Positions 51,573 to 61,490 are shown, counted from the stretch's first letter. The stretch is DNA of 64,000 nt from Pedobacter sp. SYSU D00535 (GCF_017355855.1 NZ_JAFEWD010000002.1:558001-622000), one strand, 5' to 3'. Translations and numbers: made by a program. The notes: a model not told the origin generated them from the letters alone.

Positions 51573-52907
51573 ATGGATAATCTCTTTGCAGCTCGTTCCC
51601 AAATGGCTCTTTCCCTCGGGTTTCATATTGTTTTCGCCTGTATTGGAATGGTGATGCCCTTTTTTATGGCGGTTGCGCATTTTTATTGGCTCCGGACAAA
51701 AAATATTTTATTCAAAAACATCACGAAGGCCTGGAGTAAGGGTGTAGCTATATTTTTTGCAACAGGTGCGGTGTCAGGTACAGTATTATCCTTTGAATTG
51801 GGGCTTCTCTGGCCCGAATTCATGAAACATGCCGGTCCCATTTTCGGGATGCCTTTCTCCCTCGAGGGCACTGCCTTCTTTATCGAGGCTATCGCTCTGG
51901 GATTTTTTCTATATGGATGGGGGCGTTTCAACCCCTGGTTTCATTGGGTAACAGGCGTGATTGTAGGAATAAGCGGGCTGGTGTCGGGAATTCTGGTGGT
52001 TGCCGCCAATGCCTGGATGAACAGTCCGGCCGGTTTTGATTATATTAACGGGGAATACACGAATATCGATCCGATTGCTGCAATGTTTAACGATGCCTGG
52101 TTTTCGCAGGCCTTACACATGTCTATTGCTGCTTTCGTAGCTACTGGCTTTGCAGTGGCTGGGGTGCATGCCCTAATGATGCTAAAAGGAAAAAATATAG
52201 AGTTCCATCGGAAGTCTTTCAAGATAGCGGCTATTTTCGGGACGGTTGCAGCGCTGATCCAACCTCTAAGCGGAGATATTTCAGCTAAAGATGTTGCCGA
52301 GCGTCAACCGGCCAAGTTAGCAGCCATGGAAGCGCATTTTAAAACAGAAAAAAGCGCTCCTTTAATATTGGGTGGGATTCCTGACGAAGAAAATCAAAAG
52401 GTCGACTACGCGATAAAGCTCTCTGGATTTCTGAGTTTTCTTGCTCATGGAGATTTCGACGCGGAAGTGACTGGGCTCGACCGTATTCCTAAAGAAGACC
52501 ATCCTCCGGTCGCTGTTACCCATTACGCTTTTCAGATAATGGTTGGCCTAGGCATGGTAATGATGTTCATCGCGGTGCTGTATTTATTTTCCCTTTGGAA
52601 AAAGAAGAATTTGCTCGACCAGCGGTGGCTCCTCTGGTTGTTTGTAATTGCTACGCCTATGGGTTTTATTGCGGTAGAGGCAGGCTGGACTGTGACCGAA
52701 GTGGGAAGGCAGCCGTGGATCATTCACGGAGTCATGAGAACTGCAGATGCAGTGACGCCTATGCCTGGTATTGTCTATTCTTTCTATATTTTCACTGCCG
52801 TATATCTCTCATTGTCCCTGGTAGTGATCTTTATGCTATACCGACAGATCCGGATGGTAGATAAACTGTATGACATTCCGGAAGAACAACATCATTTAAA
52901 AAGGTAG
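51573..52907 (+). CDS. cydA: Cytochrome bd quinol oxidase subunit I
   Basis: A 444-residue membrane protein with about nine helices. Heme b595 ligand His18 in GFHIVFA, heme b558 ligand region LHMSIAAF, GMPFSLEGTAFF near the N-terminus, and a short Q-loop (AKLAAMEAHFKTE) of the type lacking the E. coli long insertion. It oxidises quinol and reduces O2 to water with high affinity, and resists cyanide, NO and sulfide. It forms an operon with cydB, 4 bases downstream. Confidence 0.96.
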   Translation: MDNLFAARSQMALSLGFHIVFACIGMVMPFFMAVAHFYWLRTKNILFKNITKAWSKGVAIFFATGAVSGTVLSFELGLLWPEFMKHAGPIFGMPFSLEGTAFFIEAIALGFFLYGWGRFNPWFHWVTGVIVGISGLVSGILVVAANAWMNSPAGFDYINGEYTNIDPIAAMFNDAWFSQALHMSIAAFVATGFAVAGVHALMMLKGKNIEFHRKSFKIAAIFGTVAALIQPLSGDISAKDVAERQPAKLAAMEAHFKTEKSAPLILGGIPDEENQKVDYAIKLSGFLSFLAHGDFDAEVTGLDRIPKEDHPPVAVTHYAFQIMVGLGMVMMFIAVLYLFSLWKKKNLLDQRWLLWLFVIATPMGFIAVEAGWTVTEVGRQPWIIHGVMRTADAVTPMPGIVYSFYIFTAVYLSLSLVVIFMLYRQIRMVDKLYDIPEEQHHLKR

Positions 52908-52911
52908 AAAA

Positions 52912-53931
52912 ATGCTTTACGTTGTAATTGTTTACCTGTGGGCGGCCATCTTATTATACCTGGTAATGGGTGGAGCTGACTTTGGCGCCGGGATTATAGA
53001 GTTCTTCACTTCGGAAAGGAATCGGAAACGAACTCGTAAGACCTTGTATCAGGCTATCGGGCCAATTTGGGAAGCTAATCACATGTGGCTTATCATTGCT
53101 ATTGTAATCCTCTTTGTAGGTTTCCCGGCAATTTATTCCACTATGTCAGTTTATCTGCATATTCCGTTAACTATCATGCTTCTGGGTATTATTGCCCGCG
53201 GAACAGCTTTCACCTTCCGGCACTACGACGCGGTGGTGGACGAGATGCAGACGATCTATAATCGCATCTTCATCTGGTCCAGCTTTATTACACCTTTATT
53301 TCTGGGGATCATTGCAGCGAGCGCTGTTTCCGGGCATATCAATCCACAAGCAACAGATTTTCTTTCTGCTTACGTATTCAGTTGGCTTAGCTGGTTCTCA
53401 GTTTCCGTCGGTTTCTTCACGGTTGCCATCTGCGGTTTCTTAGCGGCAATCTATATCATTGGAGAGACTGAAAATGAACTGGATAAACTCCGTTTCAGAC
53501 GAAAGGCGCTAATAATGAATATTGCTGCTGTTGTTTTGGGAGCTATTGTTTTTGTAGCCGCTTACTTTGAAGGTATTCCTCTGCTCAACTGGGTGTTTGG
53601 AAATGCTGTAGGGGTAATTGCAATCGCGGCGGCTACCATTTCGCTGGTTCTTCTTTGGTACCTTATTGATAAAGGACAAACGCGGCTTCCAAGGGTGTTA
53701 GCAGGATTTCAGGTGACCATGATTCTTCTTACCACAACCTATAGGCACTTCCCGAATATAGTTGTTCTGGAGAACGGACAGTATCTCTCATTACTCGAGC
53801 ATCGGGGACATGACAAGACGATCGAAGCACTGGGCCTGGCATTGTTACTGGGAAGTATTCTGATTCTTCCCGCGCTGTTTTATCTTATCTATAGCTTTCA
53901 AAAAAAGGCTGCATCGGGAATTGAACACTAG
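52912..53931 (+). CDS. cydB: Cytochrome bd quinol oxidase subunit II
   Basis: A 339-residue membrane subunit with about eight helices: GGADFGAGI near the N-terminus, GPIWEANHMWLI and RGTAFTFRHYD. It supports the heme-bearing subunit I. The stop of cydA is 4 bases upstream, so the two are co-translated. No cydC, cydD or cydX was found in the next 200 bases. Confidence 0.95.
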   Translation: MLYVVIVYLWAAILLYLVMGGADFGAGIIEFFTSERNRKRTRKTLYQAIGPIWEANHMWLIIAIVILFVGFPAIYSTMSVYLHIPLTIMLLGIIARGTAFTFRHYDAVVDEMQTIYNRIFIWSSFITPLFLGIIAASAVSGHINPQATDFLSAYVFSWLSWFSVSVGFFTVAICGFLAAIYIIGETENELDKLRFRRKALIMNIAAVVLGAIVFVAAYFEGIPLLNWVFGNAVGVIAIAAATISLVLLWYLIDKGQTRLPRVLAGFQVTMILLTTTYRHFPNIVVLENGQYLSLLEHRGHDKTIEALGLALLLGSILILPALFYLIYSFQKKAASGIEH

Positions 53932-54142
53932 GGATTCGGAATTTTTGATTTGGAAAACGTCTTTTTACCCCTGTACGCAATGCAGTCCTGCCAACCGCTC
54001 TTACTGCGCTCCCAGCCACTTCCTGTTACCCAGCATAAGTCAGGAGGCCGGTATCCGCTCCTGTCAGGTTTATTTTACAACTGCAGTATAAGTAAGACCA
54101 TACCGACACCTCATTCAATATGATTATTTAAAAAAGAAGAAC

Positions 54143-54553
54143 TTGAAAAAACTACTTTCACAGAAGCAAGCCGCCGTCGCGATGCTGGTTATCTTTTCCC
54201 TGGTACTCGTGTTTCACACGCTGGTAATTACTGAAGTCATTCCTTACACTATCGTTTGGGGAGGAAGATTAAACTCAAGAACGGAAATGATTCGCTTTGA
54301 GGTAGTATCCATTGCTATAAATCTCTTTATGTTCATGATTGTAGCAATTCATGCCCGACTGCTTCGAATTGCCATCAGTCGAAATATTACACGTTTCTTT
54401 CTTTGGGCAATGTTCGTACTCTTTATGCTGAACACAGTCGGAAACCTGCTTTCTGAAAACGAATTCGAAATGCTGGCTTTTACACCGCTTACCATTATTC
54501 TCTCGCTGCTTAGTTTGAGATTAGCATTAGATAGAAATGTAGAAGGAATTTAG
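54143..54553 (+). CDS. Small four-helix membrane protein of unknown function
   Basis: A 136-residue protein with four hydrophobic helices (VAMLVIFSLVLVFHTLVI; VVSIAINLFMFMIVAI; FFLWAMFVLFMLNTVG; LTIILSLLSLRLAL). The TTG at 54143 gives a good KK-LL start; an ATG 13 codons later is the alternative. No family recognised. It is 211 bases after cydB, with one base to the convergent egtD gene. Confidence 0.65.
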   Translation: MKKLLSQKQAAVAMLVIFSLVLVFHTLVITEVIPYTIVWGGRLNSRTEMIRFEVVSIAINLFMFMIVAIHARLLRIAISRNITRFFLWAMFVLFMLNTVGNLLSENEFEMLAFTPLTIILSLLSLRLALDRNVEGI

Positions 54554-54554
54554 T

Positions 54555-55538
54555 TTATTGGACCTGCCATATTACGTCGACAAATTGCTTCTTCGAGTCT
54601 TGTAATTCCGCAAGTGGCAGGAATCCGGCTACTTTCGCCAGCTGATTAATTTCCTCTAAAGAATACTTCTGCGAGATCTCCATAAAAATGCATTCGTTTT
54701 CTTCAAATCTGAACTCTTCACCTGCAACTGTTACTATTTGATCCGCTAAGCTTATCAGGTAGCTTTTGCAGGCCCCGGTTTCAGGATCATAGCTTTCGTA
54801 GTGGTCGAACAGTTCGATGTTGAAATCACCATCAAGTTCATGATTTATCCTTCTCAGCAAGTTGAGGTTGAAGTCTTTGGTGATGCCCTTCCAGTCGTTG
54901 TAGGCACGAAAAACAGTCCAGGGATTTTTCTTCAGGTCGAAGCCTACAAGTACCAGATCACCTGCAGATAAGAAGCTCCTTAGCTTCTTTAAAAAAAGTT
55001 CTGCCTCATAGGGAAACATATTGCCAATGTTAGCTCCTAGAAGAAGCACCAGCTTTTGGCCCCCGGAAACTTCGGCTGCTTCTGACAACGCTTCAAAGTA
55101 ATCTCCTATGAATCCTTTCAGCTGGAGTCCCGGCAGTTTCTGCGGCAGCTCTTTTTCCAGGAGGGTGATCACATTTTCTGAAATATCTATTGGTACATAA
55201 GTGAAGGTTACAGACTCCTTTAGCAGGCACTTTAAAAGCTCAGCCGATTTCAAGGCGTCGCCAGCGCCGAGTTCAATTACGTTGATAGCGGTCGTTTTCT
55301 TTGTTAACCAAGCCACTATATCTGTGCAGCGGGTCCGGATAATCTCCAGTTCAGCGTCCGTGAGATAATATTCAGGAGTTCGCATAATCTCCTGAAAAAT
55401 TCGGTCCCCATTTGCGTCATAAAAATATTTTGGCTGCAGAAATTTAGGTTTGCTACCTAGTCCTCTCAGCACATCATCTTTAAAACTGTTGAGCTGATTA
55501 TCTAAGAGATGATTTTTTTCTTGTATCAATGTTTTCAT
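54555..55538 (-). CDS. egtD: L-histidine N-alpha-methyltransferase
   Basis: A 327-residue EgtD that trimethylates histidine to hercynine, the first step in ergothioneine synthesis. Motifs: PKYFYDANGDRIFQEI (N-terminal hallmark), SAM site ELGAGDALKS, GANIGNMFP, the KNPWTVFRAYND region and the C-terminal WQV end. It follows egtB on the same strand with 4 bases between (egtB 55543-56688 upstream), forming a two-gene operon. Confidence 0.93.
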   Translation of the reverse strand: MKTLIQEKNHLLDNQLNSFKDDVLRGLGSKPKFLQPKYFYDANGDRIFQEIMRTPEYYLTDAELEIIRTRCTDIVAWLTKKTTAINVIELGAGDALKSAELLKCLLKESVTFTYVPIDISENVITLLEKELPQKLPGLQLKGFIGDYFEALSEAAEVSGGQKLVLLLGANIGNMFPYEAELFLKKLRSFLSAGDLVLVGFDLKKNPWTVFRAYNDWKGITKDFNLNLLRRINHELDGDFNIELFDHYESYDPETGACKSYLISLADQIVTVAGEEFRFEENECIFMEISQKYSLEEINQLAKVAGFLPLAELQDSKKQFVDVIWQVQ

Positions 55539-55542
55539 CCGA

Positions 55543-56688
55543 TTATTGAGCTAGTCTGATTCCGGAAAACTGCCATTGCAGATGAGGGGGGAAGAAATTG
55601 CGATAGCTAGCGCGGCTATGCCCAGTTGGCGTCGCTTCAGATGCGCCTCTTAGCACCATTTGATTTACCATAAACTTTCCATTGTATTCGCCTATGGCAC
55701 CTTCCGCTGTTTTAAACTTCGGATATGGCAGGTAGGCACTTTCGGTCCATTCCCAGCGTTTTCCCCAATCGAACTTATTAGCAGCCGCCTCCCACTCAAA
55801 TTCTGTGGGTAAACGTTTTCCCTTCCACAGCGCGAAGGCATGCGCCTCATAAAAGTTTACATGGCAAACTGGTTTTTCGGGGTTTAGTTTTTTCAGCCCC
55901 TGCAGCCCATACTCGTACCAGTCTCCATCTTGTTTATGCCAGTAGAGCGGAGATCTTTTAGATGATTTTGCCCAATCCCAGCCTTCAGAATGCCATAGCC
56001 TGAAGTTTTCATAGCCCCCTGCTTCTATAAATTCTAGGTACTCCTGATTACTAACTAGCCGGTTTGAAAGCATATACTCACCAAGAAACACGTGGTGCTT
56101 GCCCAATTCATTATCAAAACAAAATCCATCCCCGGAATGCCCAATCTGATACAGGCCCTCGGGCATGTCGATCCAGTCTTGCAGGCTTGCTTCGCTTTCC
56201 TCTTCAGGGATGTTTTGGTTGTAAGCGGGAAATAGGGGATTGTGGCCTAGTATATACTTTATATCGGTCATCAGGAGTTCCTGATGCTGCTGTTCGTGGT
56301 TTAGGCCTAAAAGGATCACTTCCATCAGCGGTGGACTAAAGTTTTCTCTTTGAAGAAAGAGCACCATGGCCTCATCTACGTAGTTCCTGTATTGGTAGAC
56401 TTCTTCTACGGTTGGTCTGCTCAAATTTCCCCTGTCAGTCCGAATTACTCGCGCTCCCACGGTTTCGTAGTAGCTATTGAAAACGAAATTATAATCCGGG
56501 TTGAATTCTTTGTAATGGGGATGATGTGGCTTGAGGAGAAAGGTCTCGAAGAACCAGGTAGTGTGCCCAAGGTGCCATTTAGGTGGACTAACATCTACAA
56601 CTGGCTGTACAACATAGTCTTCCGTTTTTAAGGGTCGACAAATTTCCTCAGACCGGCTTCTTATTTCCAGGTAGCGGTTTAAAAACAT
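55543..56688 (-). CDS. egtB: Ergothioneine biosynthesis sulfoxide synthase
   Basis: A 381-residue EgtB: DinB-like N-terminal domain with the iron-binding histidines in KWHLGHTTWFFE (H39/H42) and HEQQHQE (H131, H135), and a C-terminal FGE-sulfatase/C-type-lectin fold (FEWEAAANKFDWGKRWEWT; GASEATPTGHSRASYRNFFP). It couples hercynine to a thiol with O2. No egtA or egtC is here, which suggests use of cysteine directly or of a thiol from elsewhere. First gene of egtBD. Confidence 0.92.
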   Translation of the reverse strand: MFLNRYLEIRSRSEEICRPLKTEDYVVQPVVDVSPPKWHLGHTTWFFETFLLKPHHPHYKEFNPDYNFVFNSYYETVGARVIRTDRGNLSRPTVEEVYQYRNYVDEAMVLFLQRENFSPPLMEVILLGLNHEQQHQELLMTDIKYILGHNPLFPAYNQNIPEEESEASLQDWIDMPEGLYQIGHSGDGFCFDNELGKHHVFLGEYMLSNRLVSNQEYLEFIEAGGYENFRLWHSEGWDWAKSSKRSPLYWHKQDGDWYEYGLQGLKKLNPEKPVCHVNFYEAHAFALWKGKRLPTEFEWEAAANKFDWGKRWEWTESAYLPYPKFKTAEGAIGEYNGKFMVNQMVLRGASEATPTGHSRASYRNFFPPHLQWQFSGIRLAQ

Positions 56689-56803
56689 AATTTAATTAGG
56701 TATAAATACTTGAAAACTTAAAATGTTTTGGACTGTCAACAAAAGACATCAATACTGAGATACGAGAGAAACAGTGGCGCAGATGATAAGTGATCAGGAT
56801 TTA

Positions 56804-56811
56804 TAATTTTG
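56804..56811 (+). promoter_or_regulatory. Promoter -7 element for the transsulfuration gene
   Basis: TAATTTTG matches TAnnTTTG. It overlaps a TTG at 56809, which rules that codon out as the start and supports the ATG at 56830, 18 bases downstream. Confidence 0.5.
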
Positions 56812-56829
56812 TTGCTAAATAGAAGAGAG

Positions 56830-57969
56830 ATGAAATTTGCTACGAAAGCTATTCATGCCGGTCAGGAACCGGACCCCACAACCGGAGCGGTAATGACACC
56901 AATCTACCAAACATCGACTTATTGGCAACGGTCTCCCGGCGAACATAAAGGTTTCGAGTATTCTCGGGGTACCAATCCCACAAGGAAGGCCTTGGAAGCT
57001 TGCCTGGCAGCGCTTGAAAACGCGCGATATGGACTAGCTTTCTCCAGCGGAATGGCAGCCACAGACGCCGTGATGAAATTACTTCGGGCAGGAGATGAGG
57101 TAATCACTGGAAATGATCTTTACGGTGGCTCTTTCCGGATGTTCAGCAAGGTATTCGCACACTATGGAATCAAGTTTCATTTTATCGATTTGTCGAAACC
57201 AGAAAATATTAGTCAGTACATTAACGAGAAAACGAGGCTGATCTGGATCGAAACCCCAACCAATCCGACGATGCAGATTGTGGACATTCGAGGCGTTGCT
57301 GCTATCGCGAAAGCAAAAAATATATTATTAACGGTAGACAACACTTTTGCGTCCCCTTACCTTCAAAATCCGATAGATCTTGGAGCAGACATCGTGATGC
57401 ATTCAGCGACAAAATATCTGGGTGGACACTCGGACGTGGTGATGGGGGCTTTGATGTTGAACGATGAAGAATTGTATAAGCAGCTGTGGTTTATCTATAA
57501 TGCTTGCGGAGCTACACCAGGCCCGATGGACAGTTTTTTAGTCCTCAGGGGTATCAAGACCTTGCATCTGCGGATGAAAGCACATTGTGAAAATGGCCGC
57601 GAGATAGCTGCCTTCCTCAAGGCTCATCCGAAGGTCGGCAAGGTTTACTGGCCAGGATTCGAGGATCACCCGAACTATGAAATAGCAAAGAAGCAGATGC
57701 GGGATTTTGGGGGCATGATATCTTTTACTTTAAAGGATGCTGATTTGCGGGGGACTTTTGAGTTAGCGTCGCGGTTTAACGTTTTTACCCTTGCTGAGTC
57801 GTTGGGAGGGGTAGAATCACTAATCAACCATCCTGTTACGATGACCCACGCTTCCATTCCGAAGGAAGCCCGAGAGGCAGTCGGGGTAGTAGATAACTTA
57901 CTGCGGCTAAGCGTAGGGGTAGAAGATATTGAAGATTTACTGGCGGATTTGTCTCAGGCACTAGGCTAG
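56830..57969 (+). CDS. Cystathionine gamma-synthase/lyase-family PLP enzyme
   Basis: A 379-residue Cys/Met-metabolism PLP enzyme: QTSTYWQRSPGEHKGFEYSR, TNPTR, SSGMAAT (phosphate loop), ETPTNPT, VDNTFASPYLQNP, PLP lysine in HSATKYLGGHSDV, and the C-terminal LAESLGGVESL with MTHASIP. Gamma-lyase and gamma-synthase cannot be told apart. It is divergent from egtB with 141 bases between. Because EgtB products need a PLP C-S lyase (EgtE) to release ergothioneine, this enzyme is a candidate or a Cys supplier (inference). Confidence 0.9.
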   Translation: MKFATKAIHAGQEPDPTTGAVMTPIYQTSTYWQRSPGEHKGFEYSRGTNPTRKALEACLAALENARYGLAFSSGMAATDAVMKLLRAGDEVITGNDLYGGSFRMFSKVFAHYGIKFHFIDLSKPENISQYINEKTRLIWIETPTNPTMQIVDIRGVAAIAKAKNILLTVDNTFASPYLQNPIDLGADIVMHSATKYLGGHSDVVMGALMLNDEELYKQLWFIYNACGATPGPMDSFLVLRGIKTLHLRMKAHCENGREIAAFLKAHPKVGKVYWPGFEDHPNYEIAKKQMRDFGGMISFTLKDADLRGTFELASRFNVFTLAESLGGVESLINHPVTMTHASIPKEAREAVGVVDNLLRLSVGVEDIEDLLADLSQALG

Positions 57970-57977
57970 ATCGAGAA

Positions 57978-58859
57978 ATGGTTGAGAACTTGAAGGCATT
58001 TCTGGATCACAAAGTAGAGCAGTACAATGCACCTGATTTTATTCCCAATGACCCGGTGGTTATCCCACATCAGTTTAAGCTGAAACAGGATATCGAGATC
58101 ATGGGTTTTTTTGCTGCGGTGCTGGCCTGGGGGCAGCGGAAGACCATTATTAGTAAATGCAAAGAACTGGCTGAGCGGATGGATAATGCTCCCTTCGAAT
58201 TTGTAAAAAATCACAGGGAGGAAGATCTGAAGGCACTGCTTGGATTTAAGCACCGGACCTTCAATGACACCGACCTGCTTTACTTTATTCACTTCTTCAA
58301 GCATCACTTCGATAAATTCGATTCGCTCGAAGATGCTTTTCTTCCTTCCCGGACTGGACCCGAGAGAACACAGATCTACAGAGAAGAGTTTATCGAAGAT
58401 GTTCCTTTAATTGAGGAGGAAATAAGCCTTAGCTCTTCAGTTTGTTATACGTCAGCTCTTCAAGTAAAAGAGGAGCGAATTGAACAGGTGCTAAACCATT
58501 TTCGTGCCTACTTTTTTAGTCTTCCCGACTTCCCCAGGCGTACCATCAAACATGTTAGTTCACCTTCGCAGAAATCTACCTGTAAGCGCCTGAATATGTT
58601 TTTAAGATGGATGGTACGGAAGGATAACAAAGGTGTAGACTTCGGAATATGGAACAGGATTAGTCCAGCCCAACTCATATGCCCTTGCGATCTCCATGTG
58701 GAGAGAGTGGCGAGAAAGCTAAATTTGATTACGCGTAAACAGGTAGACTGGCAAACTGCTATCGAGCTTACCAGACATCTTCGAACCTTTGATCCTCTAG
58801 ATCCCGTCAAGTACGACTTTGCCCTGTTCGGGCTGGGTATTGAGGAAAAGTTCTACTAG
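57978..58859 (+). CDS. TIGR02757/DUF2400-family protein
   Basis: A 293-residue protein. Typical segments are IPHQFKLKQDIEIMGFFAAVLAWGQ region, KRLNMFLRWMVRKD, GIWNRISPAQLICPCDLHV and DPLDPVKYDFALFGLG near the end. The family has helix-hairpin-helix-like features of DNA glycosylases but no established function. It is 8 bases after the transsulfuration gene, so they are co-transcribed. Confidence 0.85.
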   Translation: MVENLKAFLDHKVEQYNAPDFIPNDPVVIPHQFKLKQDIEIMGFFAAVLAWGQRKTIISKCKELAERMDNAPFEFVKNHREEDLKALLGFKHRTFNDTDLLYFIHFFKHHFDKFDSLEDAFLPSRTGPERTQIYREEFIEDVPLIEEEISLSSSVCYTSALQVKEERIEQVLNHFRAYFFSLPDFPRRTIKHVSSPSQKSTCKRLNMFLRWMVRKDNKGVDFGIWNRISPAQLICPCDLHVERVARKLNLITRKQVDWQTAIELTRHLRTFDPLDPVKYDFALFGLGIEEKFY

Positions 58860-58898
58860 TGGTGCTGATCATCGTAGCCGGCATTCTTTCCAGCTGCA

Positions 58899-59324
58899 CT
58901 ACTGCTGACGATTCCTTAATGAGTCTCTAATTTCTGTCAGCAGTATCTGTTCCTTCGTAAGCACGTCAGGGGCAGGGTGGGCAGGCTGCTCTTGTTCTTT
59001 CTTTTTCAAGCGGTTCATTAGTTTAACAACGGTAAAAACTGCCAGAGCGACAATTAGAAAGTCGATCAGATTCTGGATAAAGTTTCCATAGTTGAGGGTT
59101 ACCGCTTCTATCTTTCGCCCGTCCTCAATAGAGGGACCCTTCATGACCCACTTCAAGTCAGAAAAGTCGACGCCCCCGATGATCATACCAAGTGGAGGCA
59201 TAAACACATCCTCAACTAAGGAGCTAACCACCCGGCCAAAAGCTGCGCCTATTATTAAACCGATAGCGATGTCTACAAGGTTCCCTTTTAAAGCGAACTC
59301 TTTAAATTCTTTTACGATTCCCAT
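58899..59324 (-). CDS. mscL: Large-conductance mechanosensitive channel
   Basis: A 141-residue Msc[18 protein letters not shown] (N-terminal amphipathic helix and TM1), [21 protein letters not shown], the second helix [17 protein letters not shown], and a charged C-terminal bundle ([11 protein letters not shown] ... [10 protein letters not shown]). It forms a homopentamer that opens upon hypo-osmotic shock. Confidence 0.95.
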   Translation of the reverse strand: MGIVKEFKEFALKGNLVDIAIGLIIGAAFGRVVSSLVEDVFMPPLGMIIGGVDFSDLKWVMKGPSIEDGRKIEAVTLNYGNFIQNLIDFLIVALAVFTVVKLMNRLKKKEQEQPAHPAPDVLTKEQILLTEIRDSLRNRQQ

Positions 59325-59361
59325 ACTGCATAAAGTTGGAAGCCAGGGAATTTGTTTGCTG

Positions 59362-60387
59362 CTAGAATAGGGTTTGGGTGCCTCCCGGGCGTAGTTTTCC
59401 TAAATGCCGGTATGCAAGGTCTGTCACTTCTCTACCGCGGGAAGTGCGCATTAGAAATCCTTCCTGAATTAAAAAAGGCTCATACACTTCTTCAATTGTT
59501 CCCTCGTCTTCACCAACAGCTGTCGCGATGGTTTTCAGTCCAACCGGACCACCTTTGAACTTGTCAATGATGGCAGACAGGATTCGGTTATCCATCTCAT
59601 CCAGCCCATGTTCGTCGACGTTCAATGCGTTTAAGGCGTATTGAGCAATAGCTGTATCGATACTTCCATTGCCTTTTATCTGGGCAAAATCGCGTGTGCG
59701 ACGAAGTAGTGCATTTGCAATACGGGGAGTGCCGCGGCTTCGTCTGGCAATCTCATAAGCACCTTCGTCCGAAATCGGCGTTTTTAAGATGGATGCAGAC
59801 CGTAGGACAATAGTAGTCAGTAATTTAGCGTCGTAATACTGAAGTCGGGCGTTAATTCCAAAACGGGCTCTCAAAGGAGCAGTTAACAGCCCGGATCGGG
59901 TAGTTGCACCAACCAGTGTAAAGGGACTTAGGGAGATTTGAACTGAACGGGCATTCGGTCCCGTCTCCAGCATAATATCAATTTTGAAATCTTCCATCGC
60001 TGAATAGAGGTACTCCTCCACCAGCGGACTCAGACGATGTATTTCATCAATAAAAAGAATATCTCCCTCTTCCAGGTTGGTGAGCAATCCGGCCAGATCA
60101 CCCGGTTTATCCAATACTGGTCCCGAAGTGATTTTGATGTTAACGCCCATCTCATTGGCAATAATGTGAGATAAGGTAGTTTTTCCTAAACCTGGAGGGC
60201 CATGTAGCAATACATGGTCAAGCGCTTCGCCTCTCAGCTTGGCGGCTTGCACGAATATTCTTAAGTTTTCGAGAATCTTATGCTGCCCCGTAAAATCTTC
60301 AAAGGCCTGTGGGCGCAGTACCTTTTCTATCTCACGCTCCGAGGAGGATAACCTTTCAGCACTAGGGTCAAGATGTTCATTCAGCAT
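59362..60387 (-). CDS. ruvB: Holliday junction branch-migration ATPase RuvB
   Basis: A 341-residue AAA+ motor with [11 protein letters not shown], Walker [10 protein letters not shown], Walker [10 protein letters not shown], sensor 1 VGATTRSG, the ARFGINARL segment, sensor 2 [12 protein letters not shown], and the winged-helix end [17 protein letters not shown] block. It moves Holliday junctions with RuvA. It is a single gene on this strand, with mscL 37 bases further on. Confidence 0.96.
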   Translation of the reverse strand: MLNEHLDPSAERLSSSEREIEKVLRPQAFEDFTGQHKILENLRIFVQAAKLRGEALDHVLLHGPPGLGKTTLSHIIANEMGVNIKITSGPVLDKPGDLAGLLTNLEEGDILFIDEIHRLSPLVEEYLYSAMEDFKIDIMLETGPNARSVQISLSPFTLVGATTRSGLLTAPLRARFGINARLQYYDAKLLTTIVLRSASILKTPISDEGAYEIARRSRGTPRIANALLRRTRDFAQIKGNGSIDTAIAQYALNALNVDEHGLDEMDNRILSAIIDKFKGGPVGLKTIATAVGEDEGTIEEVYEPFLIQEGFLMRTSRGREVTDLAYRHLGKLRPGGTQTLF

Positions 60388-60489
60388 GCAGCTAAAATAG
60401 GGAAAATTATCTATTCACTGATCACTGGCACTGTTGTAGAAATTGTGGCTAATATCTTTCCTAAACATAAATCTTTCAAATATGTACTT

Positions 60490-60497
60490 TAACTTTG
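60490..60497 (+). promoter_or_regulatory. Promoter -7 element for the CDF transporter
   Basis: TAACTTTG matches TAnnTTTG; it overlaps a TTG at 60495, so that codon cannot be the translation start, while TTG at 60516 is 19 bases downstream. Confidence 0.45.
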
Positions 60498-60515
60498 CAA
60501 GCCTTTTTAAGCATT

Positions 60516-61490
60516 TTGAAAGAGCAAAAAAGAATTATTCTATTAGCCCTGTTCGTCAGCATTCTGCTAATGCTGGTCAAATTCGTGGCCTTTTTTATCA
60601 CCTCATCCAACGCCATCTTAACAGACGCCGCGGAGAGTATTGTAAATGTACTGGCTAGTGCCTTTGCATTTTACAGTATTTATCTCTCTGCCCAGCCGCG
60701 AGATCTTAACCATCCCTACGGCCATGGAAAAGTGGAATTCTTCTCCATGTTCGTAGAAGGTATCCTCATTCTTATCGCCGGCATCCTGATTATTTTTAAG
60801 TCAGCTTATAACTTGTTTTATCCGGCTCCTGTAGACGATCTGTTCGATGGTACCCTTATCATTGCCGCTACAGGCATAATCAATTTCGGCCTTGGCTATT
60901 ATCTCATCGACCAATCCAAAAGGTTAAATTCCGTTACGCTTTTCGCGGATGGAAAGCATCTGCAAACGGATGCCTACAGTAGTGCGGGTCTCGTCGCAGG
61001 CCTCCTAATCATCTACTTTACCAATAATTACTACCTGGATAGTATTCTTTCAGTAGTGATGGGAATCTATATTATCTACAATGGATATAAGTTGGTACGT
61101 CGATCCGTTGGTGGTTTAATGGATGAATCAGACCTGGAAAAGGTGAAGGAGATTGTAGCGATCTTGAATGAGAACCGCCGCCCGAGCTGGATTGATATTC
61201 ATAACCTCAGAACTCAGAGCTACGGACATGAACTGCACATCGACTGCCATGTTACGCTGCCCTATTATTTTGAGTTAAACAAAGTGCACGACGAAATCTC
61301 AGAACTGGACACCCTGATAAATCAAAAAGGCGCAGTCCGAACCGAGTTTTTTATTCATACCGATCCTTGCTTGCCTCAGTGCTGCCACTATTGCCGCATG
61401 CCCAAGTGTCCGGTACGGAATGAAGTACAATTAAAGGATATTACCTGGACAGTCGAAAACGTTACACGGAATCACAAACACTATCAATAA
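60516..61490 (+). CDS. Cation diffusion facilitator (CDF) transporter with Cys-rich tail
   Basis: A 324-residue CDF exporter with six helices. Zinc-site residues lie in SNAILTDAAESIVN (TM2) and DGKHLQTDAYSS (TM5), and HPYGHGK follows the second helix. The cytoplasmic domain (about 205-290) ends with an unusual Cys-rich tail CLPQCCHYCRMPKC. It probably exports Zn2+, Fe2+ or another divalent metal. The start TTG at 60516 (Lys-Glu-Gln follows) is chosen because the TTG at 60495 overlaps a promoter element. Confidence 0.85.
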   Translation: MKEQKRIILLALFVSILLMLVKFVAFFITSSNAILTDAAESIVNVLASAFAFYSIYLSAQPRDLNHPYGHGKVEFFSMFVEGILILIAGILIIFKSAYNLFYPAPVDDLFDGTLIIAATGIINFGLGYYLIDQSKRLNSVTLFADGKHLQTDAYSSAGLVAGLLIIYFTNNYYLDSILSVVMGIYIIYNGYKLVRRSVGGLMDESDLEKVKEIVAILNENRRPSWIDIHNLRTQSYGHELHIDCHVTLPYYFELNKVHDEISELDTLINQKGAVRTEFFIHTDPCLPQCCHYCRMPKCPVRNEVQLKDITWTVENVTRNHKHYQ

